Assembly (NCBI RefSeq): GCF_031845265.1
Contig: NZ_JAVRBG010000008.1
Coordinates: forward strand, 1-64,000
From: Mesonia ostreae
Lineage (GTDB): Bacteria > Bacteroidota > Bacteroidia > Flavobacteriales > Flavobacteriaceae
Reading direction: 5' to 3'
Length of the DNA: 64,000 nt
The position numbers and the translations under genes are program-made. The first letter of the stretch is position 1; the number at the start of each line of letters is the position of its first letter. Shown in pieces: positions 24,120-32,183 of this stretch. The notes below the pieces were generated by a model. That model ran no database searches and was not told the DNA's origin. It was given only the letters and a program-made list of their open reading frames with translations.

Positions 24120-25921
24120 TCGGTTTCCTTTTTCTTCTGATAAAACTGATGCACCAAATTTCCTTTAGAAACACCTACTACATCCACCAATTCTTTTTTA
24201 CTGGCTTCGGCAATACGTTTGATAGATCTAAATTGCTTTAACAATTCTACCGCTGTTTTTTCTCCAATGCCCGTGATAGATTCCAATTCTGTTCCCAAAG
24301 CGGCATTGCTTCTTTTGTTTCTATGGAATGTAATCCCAAACCGGTGCGCCTCATTTCTTAATTGCTGAATGATTTTTAAAGTTTCAGATTTTTTATCTAG
24401 GTACAAAGGGTATTGATCTCCCGGATAAAACAATTCTTCTAATCGTTTGGCAATTCCGATTATGGCTATTTTTCCGCGTAAGCCTAAATCATCTAATGCC
24501 TTTAGAGAAGAAGATAACTGCCCTTTTCCTCCATCAATAATAATGAGTTGTGGCAAAGGCTGGTCTTCGTTAAGCAATCGTTTATATCTTCTAAATACCA
24601 CTTCTTCCATCGAAGCAAAATCATCTGGGCCTTCTACGGTTTTAATGTTGAATTTACGGTAATCTCGTTTGCTTGGCTTTCCGTTTTTAAACACCACACA
24701 AGCAGCAACGGGATTGCTTCCTTGAATGTTGGAGTTGTCAAAACATTCTATATGCCTAGGTTCTTCTTGCAAACGTAAATCTTTTTTCATCTGCGCCATC
24801 AATCGGTTTACGTGACGGTCTGGATCTACAATTTTCATTTGTTTAAAACGATCTTGACGGAAGTACTTGGCATTCCGTAAAGAAAGATCTACAATTGCTT
24901 TTTTATCTCCTAGTTTAGGAACAGTAACTTTAATATCCCCGCCTAAATTGATAGGGAAAGGAACATAAATTTCTTTAGACTGCGAATTGAAACGTTGCCG
25001 TATTTCTATAACGCCCAATGCTAACAATTCTTTATCGCTTTCATCCAGCTTCTTCTTCATCTCAATGGTGTGCGATCTAATGATAGAGCCGTGGGAAAGT
25101 TGTAAGAAATTGACGTAACCATAACCTTCATCGCTGGTTACAGAAAACACATCTACATTATTAATTTTAGGATTCACCACCGTAGATTTAGATTGGTATT
25201 TCTCTAAAACATTAATTTTATCTTTAATGCGCTGGGCTTCTTCAAACTCCATCGCTTCGGCATGGGTTTTCATTTGTTCTTTAAACTTCAGCAAAGAATC
25301 TTTAAAGTCTCCCTTTACAATTTGCCGAATGTGTTCAATATTTTTGTGGTATTCTGCCTCTCCTTGAAAGCCTTCGCAAGGCCCTTTGCAGTTTCCCAAA
25401 TGATATTCTAAACAAACTTTATATTTTCCTTGCTGAATTTTCTCTTCGGCAAGATCATAATTGCACGTTCTTAATTGATATAAACCTTTAATGAGATCTA
25501 ATAAAGTATGGACGGTCTTAAAGCTGGTGTACGGACCGTAATATTCGCTCCCATCTTTTATTATTCTTCGCGTAGGAAAAACCCGCGGAAAGCGTTCGTT
25601 TTTAATGCAAATCCAAGGGTAGGTTTTATCGTCTTTCAGCATCACGTTAAAACGAGGCTGATATTTTTTTATGAGGTTATTTTCTAGAAGTAAAGCATCG
25701 GTTTCAGAATTTACTACAATATGTTTTATATCGCGTATCTTCTTCACCATAACCCCAATACGGTGGCTATCGTGCTGCTTATTAAAATAAGAAGTTACCC
25801 TTTTTTTAAGGTTCTTCGCTTTCCCTACGTATAAAATTCTTCCGTTTTTATCGTAATATTGGTAAACCCCCGGACTCGAAGGAAGGGTTTTTAATTGTAC
25901 CTCTAAAGATGCCTGCTCCAT
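24116..25921 (-). CDS. uvrC: Excinuclease ABC subunit C
   Basis: 601 residues. Makes both incisions in nucleotide excision repair together with UvrA/UvrB. Visible parts: GIY-YIG nuclease (SSPGVYQYYDKNGRILYVGK, about 15-35), UVR motif (MEFEEAQRIKDKINVLEKY, about 222-240), RNase H-like C-terminal nuclease (HIECFDNSNIQGSNPVA; IIDGGKGQL) and a tail of helix-hairpin-helix motifs (ITGIGEKTAVELLKQFRSI). Length and order are normal. A TATCTTTG box lies only 6 bp before the start codon (25934-25927), which would give an almost leaderless transcript; another promoter may exist further up. Confidence 0.97.
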   Translation of the reverse strand: MEQASLEVQLKTLPSSPGVYQYYDKNGRILYVGKAKNLKKRVTSYFNKQHDSHRIGVMVKKIRDIKHIVVNSETDALLLENNLIKKYQPRFNVMLKDDKTYPWICIKNERFPRVFPTRRIIKDGSEYYGPYTSFKTVHTLLDLIKGLYQLRTCNYDLAEEKIQQGKYKVCLEYHLGNCKGPCEGFQGEAEYHKNIEHIRQIVKGDFKDSLLKFKEQMKTHAEAMEFEEAQRIKDKINVLEKYQSKSTVVNPKINNVDVFSVTSDEGYGYVNFLQLSHGSIIRSHTIEMKKKLDESDKELLALGVIEIRQRFNSQSKEIYVPFPINLGGDIKVTVPKLGDKKAIVDLSLRNAKYFRQDRFKQMKIVDPDRHVNRLMAQMKKDLRLQEEPRHIECFDNSNIQGSNPVAACVVFKNGKPSKRDYRKFNIKTVEGPDDFASMEEVVFRRYKRLLNEDQPLPQLIIIDGGKGQLSSSLKALDDLGLRGKIAIIGIAKRLEELFYPGDQYPLYLDKKSETLKIIQQLRNEAHRFGITFHRNKRSNAALGTELESITGIGEKTAVELLKQFRSIKRIAEASKKELVDVVGVSKGNLVHQFYQKKKETE

Positions 25922-26005
25922 GTCCTCAAAGATAAAGTATGTTTTATACTTTTAAAAGAAACTGCGACTATCCTTAAAAACTATTTATTTTAAAACATTT
26001 TAGTT

Positions 26006-26013
26006 TACATTTG
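26006..26013 (+). promoter_or_regulatory. Possible -7 element (TACATTTG) of the RimK cluster
   Basis: Matches TAnnTTTG but lies about 145 bp before the first gene and has no evident -33 TTG. The intervening leader shows nothing recognisable. Confidence 0.3.
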
Positions 26014-26157
26014 ACACCTTATTTCTTCTGAATCTTTTACAATTCCGAAGAAAATTTGCACTAGACTTTTTGCTTTATAGATTTTTAATTAAATTGAATG
26101 GTGGTTCGCTTGCTAAAAAAGTTAGTACTCTAACCGCTATAGTGTTACATTTACCCT

Positions 26158-26592
26158 ATGTATAAAACAAATAAAAAGATTATTGGCCGAAGCGATATCG
26201 TCAATTTCCCCGATTTACAACTTGAGGAAATTGCCATAAAGATTGATACCGGTGCCTATACCTCTTCTATTCATTGTAAAGACATTAAAGAAGAGAAAGG
26301 GGTACTTACGTGTACTTTTTTAGATGAAGACCACCCGCAGTATAACTCTATGGTATTTACATTTAAAGATTATAAAAAAATAACCGTAAGAAGCAGTAAT
26401 GGCTTGGCCCAAAAACGCTACGAAGTAAAGTCAACTATAGAATTATTTGGCAAGACCTATAAAATTTCGCTTTCGTTAAACGACCGACAAGAAATGAAGT
26501 TTCCTGTCTTAATTGGAAGAAAATTTCTAAATAATAAATTTATTGTAGATTCTCAATTAAAAGATATATCCTTTCATCAACAAGACCAATAA
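26158..26592 (+). CDS. Retropepsin-like putative protease (RimB / ATP-dependent zinc protease family)
   Basis: 144 residues. The segment IAIKIDTGAYTSSIHCKDI carries the D-T-G-A active-site motif of the retropepsin-like RimB family (older name DUF785, ATP-dependent zinc protease); VLIGRKFLNNKFIVDS is the typical second half. Proteins of this family are encoded next to RimK-type glutamate ligases, and RimB has been reported to act together with RimK in other bacteria. Here rimK begins 7 bp downstream. Cytoplasmic, no signal peptide. It probably trims or regulates the RimK-made peptide tail (inference). Confidence 0.82.
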   Translation: MYKTNKKIIGRSDIVNFPDLQLEEIAIKIDTGAYTSSIHCKDIKEEKGVLTCTFLDEDHPQYNSMVFTFKDYKKITVRSSNGLAQKRYEVKSTIELFGKTYKISLSLNDRQEMKFPVLIGRKFLNNKFIVDSQLKDISFHQQDQ

Positions 26593-26599
26593 CAAAACT

Positions 26600-27472
26600 A
26601 TGAACATTAAAATACTATCTAGAAATAGCAACCTATATTCTACCAGACGTTTGGTAGAAGCGGCGAAGAAAAGAAAACATGACGTAGAGGTTATTGATCC
26701 GCTTAAATGCGATATCGTAATCGAAAAAAGAAATCCCAATGTATATTATAAAGGCGCATACATAGAAAACGTAGACGCTATTATACCAAGAATAGGATCA
26801 TCGGTTACTTTTTACGGTACGGCTGTGGTACGTCAATTTGAAATGATGGGCGCTTTTACCACCACCGAGTCTGAAGCTTTGGTAAGAAGTAGAGATAAAT
26901 TAAGAAGTTTACAGGTATTGTCTCGAGCAAAAATAGGTTTGCCTAAAACGGTTTTCACTAACTATTCTAGAGATGTGGAAGGAGTAATCAATCAAGTGGG
27001 AGGAACACCTTTGGTTATTAAACTTTTGGAAGGAACACAAGGTGTTGGCGTAGTATTGGCTGAAACTAAGAACGCAGCACAATCTGTAATTGAAGCTTTT
27101 AATGGTTTGCAAGCTCGTGTGATTGTTCAAGAATTTATTAAGGAGGCAAAAGGAGCAGATATTAGAGCTTTTGTAGTTGATGGGCACGTTGTGGGTGCGA
27201 TGAAAAGACAAGGAAAAGAAGGAGAATTTAGATCTAATTTACACCGTGGCGGTTCTGCGGAAGTGATTCAACTTACAGATGAAGAAGAAATTGCAGCTGT
27301 TAAAGCTTGTAAAGCGATGGGATTAGGTGTTGCCGGAGTAGATTTATTACAAAGTACACGCGGCCCTTTAATTCTTGAAGTAAATTCTTCTCCAGGATTA
27401 GAAGGCATCGAAAAAGCTACCGGAAAAGACATCGCAAAAACCATTATTAGATACATCGAAAAAAATATTTAA
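26600..27472 (+). CDS. rimK: RimK-family ATP-grasp glutamate ligase
   Basis: 290 residues, the normal length. ATP-grasp signatures: the N-terminal RimK fold (MNIKILSRNSNLYSTRRLVE), SRDKLRSLQVLSRAKIGLP, GGTPLVIKLLEGTQGVGVVL (ATP lid), DIRAFVVDGHVVGAMKRQ and the metal-binding LILEVNSSPGLEGIE. RimK adds glutamates to the C-terminus of ribosomal protein S6 in E. coli; other members make poly-glutamate or modify other targets. It sits between a RimB-like protease and an AstE/aspartoacylase-like hydrolase. The substrate here is unproven because rpsF is not in the window. Confidence 0.9.
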   Translation: MNIKILSRNSNLYSTRRLVEAAKKRKHDVEVIDPLKCDIVIEKRNPNVYYKGAYIENVDAIIPRIGSSVTFYGTAVVRQFEMMGAFTTTESEALVRSRDKLRSLQVLSRAKIGLPKTVFTNYSRDVEGVINQVGGTPLVIKLLEGTQGVGVVLAETKNAAQSVIEAFNGLQARVIVQEFIKEAKGADIRAFVVDGHVVGAMKRQGKEGEFRSNLHRGGSAEVIQLTDEEEIAAVKACKAMGLGVAGVDLLQSTRGPLILEVNSSPGLEGIEKATGKDIAKTIIRYIEKNI

Positions 27473-27477
27473 AACCT

Positions 27478-28449
27478 ATGGCTTACATCGACAAGAAAAA
27501 TGTTCTTACCATTTTAGAGCAGCGGGTGAAGCCAGGCGAAAGCGCTAGAATCAATTTTAATACCGCTAAGCTTTTCACGACAAGTCCTGTAGAAGTGCCT
27601 ATTATTATAGAGCGCTCCAAAAATCCAGGTCCTATTGTGTTACTCACTGCAGGCGTACACGGCGATGAGATTAATGGAATTGAAGTGGTGCGCCAAATTA
27701 TTTCTAAAAAAATTAACAAACCCAAACGAGGTACAGTGATTTGTATCCCCGTGGTTAACATCTTTGGCTTTCTCAATTTAAAAAGGGAATTTCCTGATGG
27801 TCGCGATCTTAATCGCATGTTCCCTGGATCTCAAAAAGGAGCTTTAGCCAGTAGATTTGCCTATCAGTTTGTACAAGAAATTTTACCCGTGGCAGATGTT
27901 TGTATAGACTTTCATACTGGTGGTGCCAGCCGATTTAACGCAGCTCAAATTCGAATACGAAAAGACGATGAAGAGCTCATGAAGTATGCTCAAATTTTTA
28001 ACGCTCCATTTACGGTTTATTCTGCAAATATTGCTAAATCATTTCGAGACGCTTGTACTAAAATGGGAAAACCTATTCTTTTGTTTGAAGGAGGAAAATC
28101 GTTAGATAGCAATAGAGATATCGCTAAAGAAGGCGTAGAAGGCACCATGCGTATTTTAGATCACCTAGAAATGCTTCAGGATTATATTGAAACCCCTAAA
28201 AAACAAGAACCAACGATATTGATTGAGCATAGTATTTGGGTGCGAGCCAAATATAGTGGTTTGCTTCACATTAAAGTTCCTATTGGGAAAGCGGTAGAAA
28301 AAGGAGAATACATTGCAATTATTACAGATCCTTACGGCGAGTTTAGACACAAAGTAAAAGCCAATACCACGGGGTATATCATCAATGCCAATCAAGCGCC
28401 CATAGTTTATCAAGGAGACGCCATTTTTCATATTTCTAAACATTCTTAA
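27478..28449 (+). CDS. Succinylglutamate desuccinylase/aspartoacylase-family metallohydrolase
   Basis: 323 residues, M14-like zinc hydrolase fold. Motifs: GVHGDEINGIEV (zinc ligands His and Glu), DGRDLNRMFPGS (substrate-binding Arg) and CIDFHTGG (third zinc ligand). A C-terminal beta-barrel extension follows (SGLLHIKVPIGKAVEKGEYI). It starts 5 bp after rimK, so it is in the same operon. In that position it may remove acyl or glutamyl groups, making the cluster a ligase-hydrolase set. It is unlikely to be true AstE of arginine breakdown, since no other ast genes are near. Confidence 0.85.
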   Translation: MAYIDKKNVLTILEQRVKPGESARINFNTAKLFTTSPVEVPIIIERSKNPGPIVLLTAGVHGDEINGIEVVRQIISKKINKPKRGTVICIPVVNIFGFLNLKREFPDGRDLNRMFPGSQKGALASRFAYQFVQEILPVADVCIDFHTGGASRFNAAQIRIRKDDEELMKYAQIFNAPFTVYSANIAKSFRDACTKMGKPILLFEGGKSLDSNRDIAKEGVEGTMRILDHLEMLQDYIETPKKQEPTILIEHSIWVRAKYSGLLHIKVPIGKAVEKGEYIAIITDPYGEFRHKVKANTTGYIINANQAPIVYQGDAIFHISKHS

Positions 28450-28450
28450 A

Positions 28451-29014
28451 TTGACTAAAAATCAAATCCGTAAAGTTTATAAAGCAAAGCGAGCAAAACT
28501 ATCTGCTGAAGAAATAGAAGAAAAAAGTATGGCTATCGCCAATCAACTTTTGGCTTTGCCTGTTTGGGAGTATCAATTTTATCATCTTTTTTTAAGCATT
28601 ACCCAACACAAAGAGGTAGATACCGAGTTTGTTCTCCATATTCTTAGCGGAAAAGATAAAAACATCGTCGTTTCAAAAAGTGATTTTAAAACCTTAGAAA
28701 TGCAGCATTTTTTACTTACAGATGCTACTCCCATAAAAATAAATGAGTGGGGAATCCCCGAGCCACAAAACGGAATCGAAATTAAAGCGCAACAAATAGA
28801 AGTGGTCTTTATTCCGCTTCTTGCTTTTGACCTTCACGGAAATAGAATTGGCTACGGAAAAGGTTTTTACGACCGGTTTTTAGAAAATTGCTCGCCAAAA
28901 GTTATCAAAATAGGCCTTTCTTTCTATGAAGCCGAAGCACAAAAAATTGAAGCTTCTTCATTAGATGTTCCGCTGGATTATTGCGTTATGCCGGAGAGGG
29001 TCTATAGGTTTTAA
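28451..29014 (+). CDS. 5-formyltetrahydrofolate cyclo-ligase
   Basis: 187 residues. Converts 5-formyl-THF to 5,10-methenyl-THF with ATP. Landmarks: the N-terminal KNQIRKVYKAKRAKLS (phosphate binding), VVFIPLLAFDLHGNRIGYGK and GFYDRFL, the family signature. The only sensible start is a TTG at 28451, one base after the stop of the previous gene; no in-frame ATG lies nearby and the N-terminus matches the family from that point. Last gene of the RimK operon, followed by a terminator. Housekeeping role; linkage to RimK is probably incidental. Confidence 0.92.
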   Translation: MTKNQIRKVYKAKRAKLSAEEIEEKSMAIANQLLALPVWEYQFYHLFLSITQHKEVDTEFVLHILSGKDKNIVVSKSDFKTLEMQHFLLTDATPIKINEWGIPEPQNGIEIKAQQIEVVFIPLLAFDLHGNRIGYGKGFYDRFLENCSPKVIKIGLSFYEAEAQKIEASSLDVPLDYCVMPERVYRF

Positions 29015-29032
29015 ATCTTTTAGCAAATACTA

Positions 29033-29066
29033 AAAAAGACCTCGAGTTTGTTCGAGGTCTTTTTGA
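29033..29066. terminator. Bidirectional terminator
   Basis: AAAAAGACCTCGA/TCGAGGTCTTTTT stem around GTTTGT, between convergent genes. Confidence 0.88.
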
Positions 29067-29084
29067 AGTTTGATTTATAATAAT

Positions 29085-29516
29085 TTACAGATTAGTTAAC
29101 ACCATTATACTTGATGGCACAAAGATTACCGCCATTAATGTTAAAATAAAATTGTATTTAATTCCTTCTTTAAAATAATGATATATCATTAAAGCAAAAA
29201 GAACAATTCCAGTTACCAATAATATATTATAAAATAAACCTGAATCTTCCTCCATTAATATCAATATACCTGAAAATATTACTTGTATACTTATAATAAA
29301 ATAAGTGAATATAGAGATTACAGATAATTTCTTTTCTTTTTTAATTAATATACCTAATAAAATTTTACCAGGAAAGAAGTAAAATGCTACAATTATACAT
29401 AATAATAAATTTATTGAAGCTGGTATAAACTGTTTTAATGCAATAAAACCTATAATACCTATTAGTATTAGAATATAATAATCTTTTCTTAAGAATTTAA
29501 AAATATTCATAAACAT
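29085..29516 (-). CDS. Hypothetical multi-pass membrane protein
   Basis: About 143 residues with four to five hydrophobic segments (YYILILIGIIGFIAL, SINLLLCIIVAFYFF, ISIFTYFIISIQVIF, ILLVTGIVLFALMIYHYF, FILTLMAVIFVPSSIM). No family recognised. Very AT-rich and placed directly after the hypothetical lipoprotein gene. The longest frame begins at 29552, overlapping that gene by 31 bp; ATGs at 29516 or 29510 avoid the overlap and are preferred. Confidence 0.6.
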   Translation of the reverse strand: MFMNIFKFLRKDYYILILIGIIGFIALKQFIPASINLLLCIIVAFYFFPGKILLGILIKKEKKLSVISIFTYFIISIQVIFSGILILMEEDSGLFYNILLVTGIVLFALMIYHYFKEGIKYNFILTLMAVIFVPSSIMVLTNL

Positions 29517-29521
29517 AATTT

Positions 29522-30194
29522 TTAGTCTGTCATTAAACAATCCCAAGAACACGAAAGTAACATTTGAATCGTCTCAGTTGCAGCATCCAATACAAAAGCT
29601 AATTGATCTATCCAGTTAGATTGTTCTATTGCTTTTAATTTCCAATACATACAACAATCTAAACAATCTCTGTGACCACATTCCGAAATATTACCACCTG
29701 TTGGATCAACCCTTGCACCATAACTTGTAAGAACCATTAAATCATGATGAAAATCCATAAATTCTACCAACTTATTTTCCTGAATATCTATATTCTCAAG
29801 CGCTAGGATTTCACGTTTATATAATTCATTTATTAAAATGGGATCATTTTTTTCGTCATCAATTTGTAAAAGAGAAAAATATTGTTGAAAAATGGTTATT
29901 TCGTCTTCGGTGAGTTTGTCCCCGTTTTCCATATCATAACCTTGATATGCTTCAATTAATGAATTATATTCATCCTCTTTAGAACTTATATTGTTATTTG
30001 AAGTATTTATTATTAAATCATTATTTATTAATTCAGGTGAGAAATTGGAAGTATTTTGATTTAAAATATTTTGTTTTATTTGCGTAAGATTAGATTCTAC
30101 GCTGCTAATATCATTTGAAAGTTCACTCTCATTACAACTAATCAGGTTAATAAAAAGTAAACAGAGTAAAAGTTTTAATGTTTCGTGTTTTCAT
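29522..30194 (-). pseudogene. Hypothetical lipoprotein gene with an apparent frameshift at its start
   Basis: The intact frame runs without a stop from about 30189 to 29522 on the minus strand. It encodes a lipoprotein-like N-terminus (LKLLLCLLFINLISCNESEL, lipobox LISC), an Asn-rich linker and a domain with several Cys (ECGHRDCLDCCMYWKLKAIE, CSWDC). The only ATG in the right place (30194) is in another frame: ATGAAAACACG. Removing one A from the run of four would give MKHETLKLLL and join it perfectly to the lipobox. Either the gene is broken, the assembly has a one-base error, or translation starts at the internal ATG at 29932 and gives a 136-residue cytosolic protein. No family recognised. 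Confidence 0.55.
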
Positions 30195-30297
30195 AAATAT
30201 TAAATTTTTGTTAAGATACAGACAAAAATAATTTTAAAATTTTACATATAAATATCCAAACGGATTTTTGTGTACCACTAGAAAAGATTTATTGATT

Positions 30298-30915
30298 TTA
30301 GTTTACTACTTTCTCTTCTTCCTTAGGGAAAGCCCTTTTATTAAAAACAATTAATAAAATTACGCCTAAAGTAATGGCAGAATCGGCTACGTTAAATACA
30401 GGATCAAAAAAGGAGAAGTGCTCTCCGCCCCAAAACGGAATCCATTCGGGTAGAATACCGCTCCATAACGGAAAGTAAAGCATATCAACTACTTTTCCGT
30501 GAAAAAGCGTACCATATCCGCCGTCTGCAGGCATAAAAGTCGCTAATTGATTAACGCTGTCGTTAAATATAAGTCCGTAGAAAACAGAATCGATGATGTT
30601 CCCCAAAGCTCCTGCAAAAATTAAAGAGATAGAAAAGATTAAAATCCTAGAGGCATTTTTTCTTACAGAATCCCACAGCCAATAGCCTATTCCTACAATC
30701 GCAACCAACCTAAATAAGGTTAAAAACAATTTACCATACTCACCTGGAATTTGAGCTCCCCAAGCCATTCCGTTGTTTTCAACAAAAAGAATTTTAAACC
30801 AATCGAAGACAGGAACATCTTCTCCCAATACAAAATTGGTTTTAATATAAAATTTAGAAATTTGATCTATCAATAAGATCAAGATGATAAGGAGTGTCGC
30901 TTTCTTAATGGACAT
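30298..30915 (-). CDS. lspA: Lipoprotein signal peptidase II
   Basis: 205 residues, inner membrane, four membrane segments. Cleaves prolipoproteins before the lipidated Cys. The aspartyl catalytic motifs are present: GALGNIIDSVFYG and VFNVADSAITLG, as well as VENNGMAWG. A longer loop between the second and third helices (residues about 115-160) is usual for Bacteroidota. Last gene of the ileS, dksA-like, hypothetical, lspA unit. Consistent with the many lipoproteins in this window. Confidence 0.96.
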   Translation of the reverse strand: MSIKKATLLIILILLIDQISKFYIKTNFVLGEDVPVFDWFKILFVENNGMAWGAQIPGEYGKLFLTLFRLVAIVGIGYWLWDSVRKNASRILIFSISLIFAGALGNIIDSVFYGLIFNDSVNQLATFMPADGGYGTLFHGKVVDMLYFPLWSGILPEWIPFWGGEHFSFFDPVFNVADSAITLGVILLIVFNKRAFPKEEEKVVN

Positions 30916-30950
30916 GAATTTTGCATTTTAAGGCGGTAAAAATACATTTT

Positions 30951-31574
30951 TTATTTTTCATGCTTCACATTTATATCTCCATCTATGCTTTTTAAAGAAA
31001 TATCATCTCCTTTCTTAAAATAAGTATCTATATGCACTTCGCCGTGATTAGAAATTGCTTCTACAGTTCTCTCTTTGGTCTGTACTTCAATATCTCCTTT
31101 AAAGGTGCATAGGATTGCTTTTCCTGAAAAATGTGTCAATTCACATCTTCCTGAATTTAATTCTGCTTCAAAAGACTTGTAATTTCCATTTCCGTAAACG
31201 GAAGCCAAATTAGATTGGATCACTACTATTTTATTTTCAGGGATTTCAATTTCTAAACGTACCGAAAATACCTTATGCGCACTTAATTTGTCATAACCAC
31301 CGCTCAAGTTCTCAGGAAAAACAGCCTCAATACGCATTTCTTTATTTCCTTCCGTAAAGTGAAAGCCTATATTTTGTGCATATTCCCCTTCAGAAAATGA
31401 CTTGATTTTTAAAGAATTTGTTTTCGGGTTGGTAGAAATATGCACCTTAAACACCTCATCTATTTTAAAATGGAATCGCTGTATATGACTCACTTCCATC
31501 TTTTTCGCTTCGACAGACTGTGCTTTCGTAGAAAAAGTGATTCCAAAAAGAAGAAAAATATACAAGTACCTCAT
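30951..31574 (-). CDS. Secreted beta-helix-like protein, DUF4097/adhesin-like
   Basis: 207 residues with a signal peptide (MRYLYIFLLFGITFSTKAQS). The rest is short beta-strands (VVIQSNLASVYGNGNYKS, CELTHFSGKAILCTFKGDIE, ISLKSIDGDINVKHEK) that look like rungs of a beta-helix, as in DUF2807/DUF4097 putative adhesins. It lies 35 bp before lspA on the same strand. Function unknown; its place between the dksA-like gene and lspA seems conserved in some relatives (from memory, not checked). Confidence 0.65.
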   Translation of the reverse strand: MRYLYIFLLFGITFSTKAQSVEAKKMEVSHIQRFHFKIDEVFKVHISTNPKTNSLKIKSFSEGEYAQNIGFHFTEGNKEMRIEAVFPENLSGGYDKLSAHKVFSVRLEIEIPENKIVVIQSNLASVYGNGNYKSFEAELNSGRCELTHFSGKAILCTFKGDIEVQTKERTVEAISNHGEVHIDTYFKKGDDISLKSIDGDINVKHEK

Positions 31575-31590
31575 CCCTAAACTACATCAA

Positions 31591-31776
31591 AAGAGGCTGT
31601 CTAAAAAGTTTTGAAAACTGCCATTCTCAACCTGCCGTACCATTCAGGCGGGTTTATTTCAGAATTTCATCATATTGATTCGCAAACCAGTATAAGAACC
31701 TAAATTAAGCTCGCCTGAATGAATTCACTTCAGGCAGGTTCAGGTTGACAGAAATCGACTTTTTAGACAACCTCTT
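31591..31776. mobile_element. 186-bp palindromic, MITE-like element
   Basis: Outer arms AAGAGGCTGTCTAAAAAGT (31591-31609) and ACTTTTTAGACAACCTCTT (31758-31776) are inverted repeats of 19 bp with one mismatch. A weaker second layer of pairing continues inward (CTCAACCTGCC against GGCAGGTTCAGG), and a REP-like sub-palindrome lies at 31712-31739. There is no coding capacity and no clear target-site duplication. It sits in the gap between the dksA-like gene and the next gene of the ileS-lspA unit. Confidence 0.75.
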
Positions 31777-31798
31777 AAAGACAAAATTTTATAAATTG

Positions 31799-32179
31799 CT
31801 ATTGAAGATTTTTCGCTTCAATGCTCAAGGTGGCGTGAGGCACCAATAGCAATCTTTCTTTTTGAATAAGTTTACCTGTAACGCGACAAATCCCGTAAGA
31901 CTTATTTTCTATGCGAATGAGCGCATTTTTAAGATCTCTAATAAACTTCTCTTGACGAATGGCCAACTGTGAATTCGCCTCTTTGTTCATCACCTCACTA
32001 CCTTCATCAAAGGCTTTGAAGGTAGGAGAAGTGTCATCTGTACCATTAGAACTATCGTTCATGTAGGCACTTTGATACATTTCTAATTGGGTAGTTGCTT
32101 TAGAGATTTTTTCTAAAATTATACCTTTAAATTCGGCTAAATCAGCGTCACTATATCTTTCTACTTTATTTGTACTCAT
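31799..32179 (-). CDS. TraR/DksA-like protein with degenerate zinc finger
   Basis: 126 residues. A coiled-coil N-terminal part (about 10-95) is followed by the region that in DksA/TraR is a C4 zinc finger. Here it reads SYGICRVTGKLIQKERLLLVPHATLS, with only Cys98 left and no second C-x-x-C. The conserved acidic DxxDxA tip is not evident. Such Cys-poor homologues are encoded next to ileS in Bacteroidota. It starts 4 bp after the ileS stop, so it is certainly co-transcribed. It may bind the RNA polymerase secondary channel without zinc (inference). Confidence 0.82.
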   Translation of the reverse strand: MSTNKVERYSDADLAEFKGIILEKISKATTQLEMYQSAYMNDSSNGTDDTSPTFKAFDEGSEVMNKEANSQLAIRQEKFIRDLKNALIRIENKSYGICRVTGKLIQKERLLLVPHATLSIEAKNLQ

Positions 32180-32183
32180 AATA

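Noticed and set aside
27478..28449. True AstE of arginine degradation
   Set aside because: No other ast genes nearby; the gene is embedded in a RimK cluster.
31591..31776. Interpretation as a complete insertion sequence
   Set aside because: No transposase coding capacity; only a non-autonomous element is supported.
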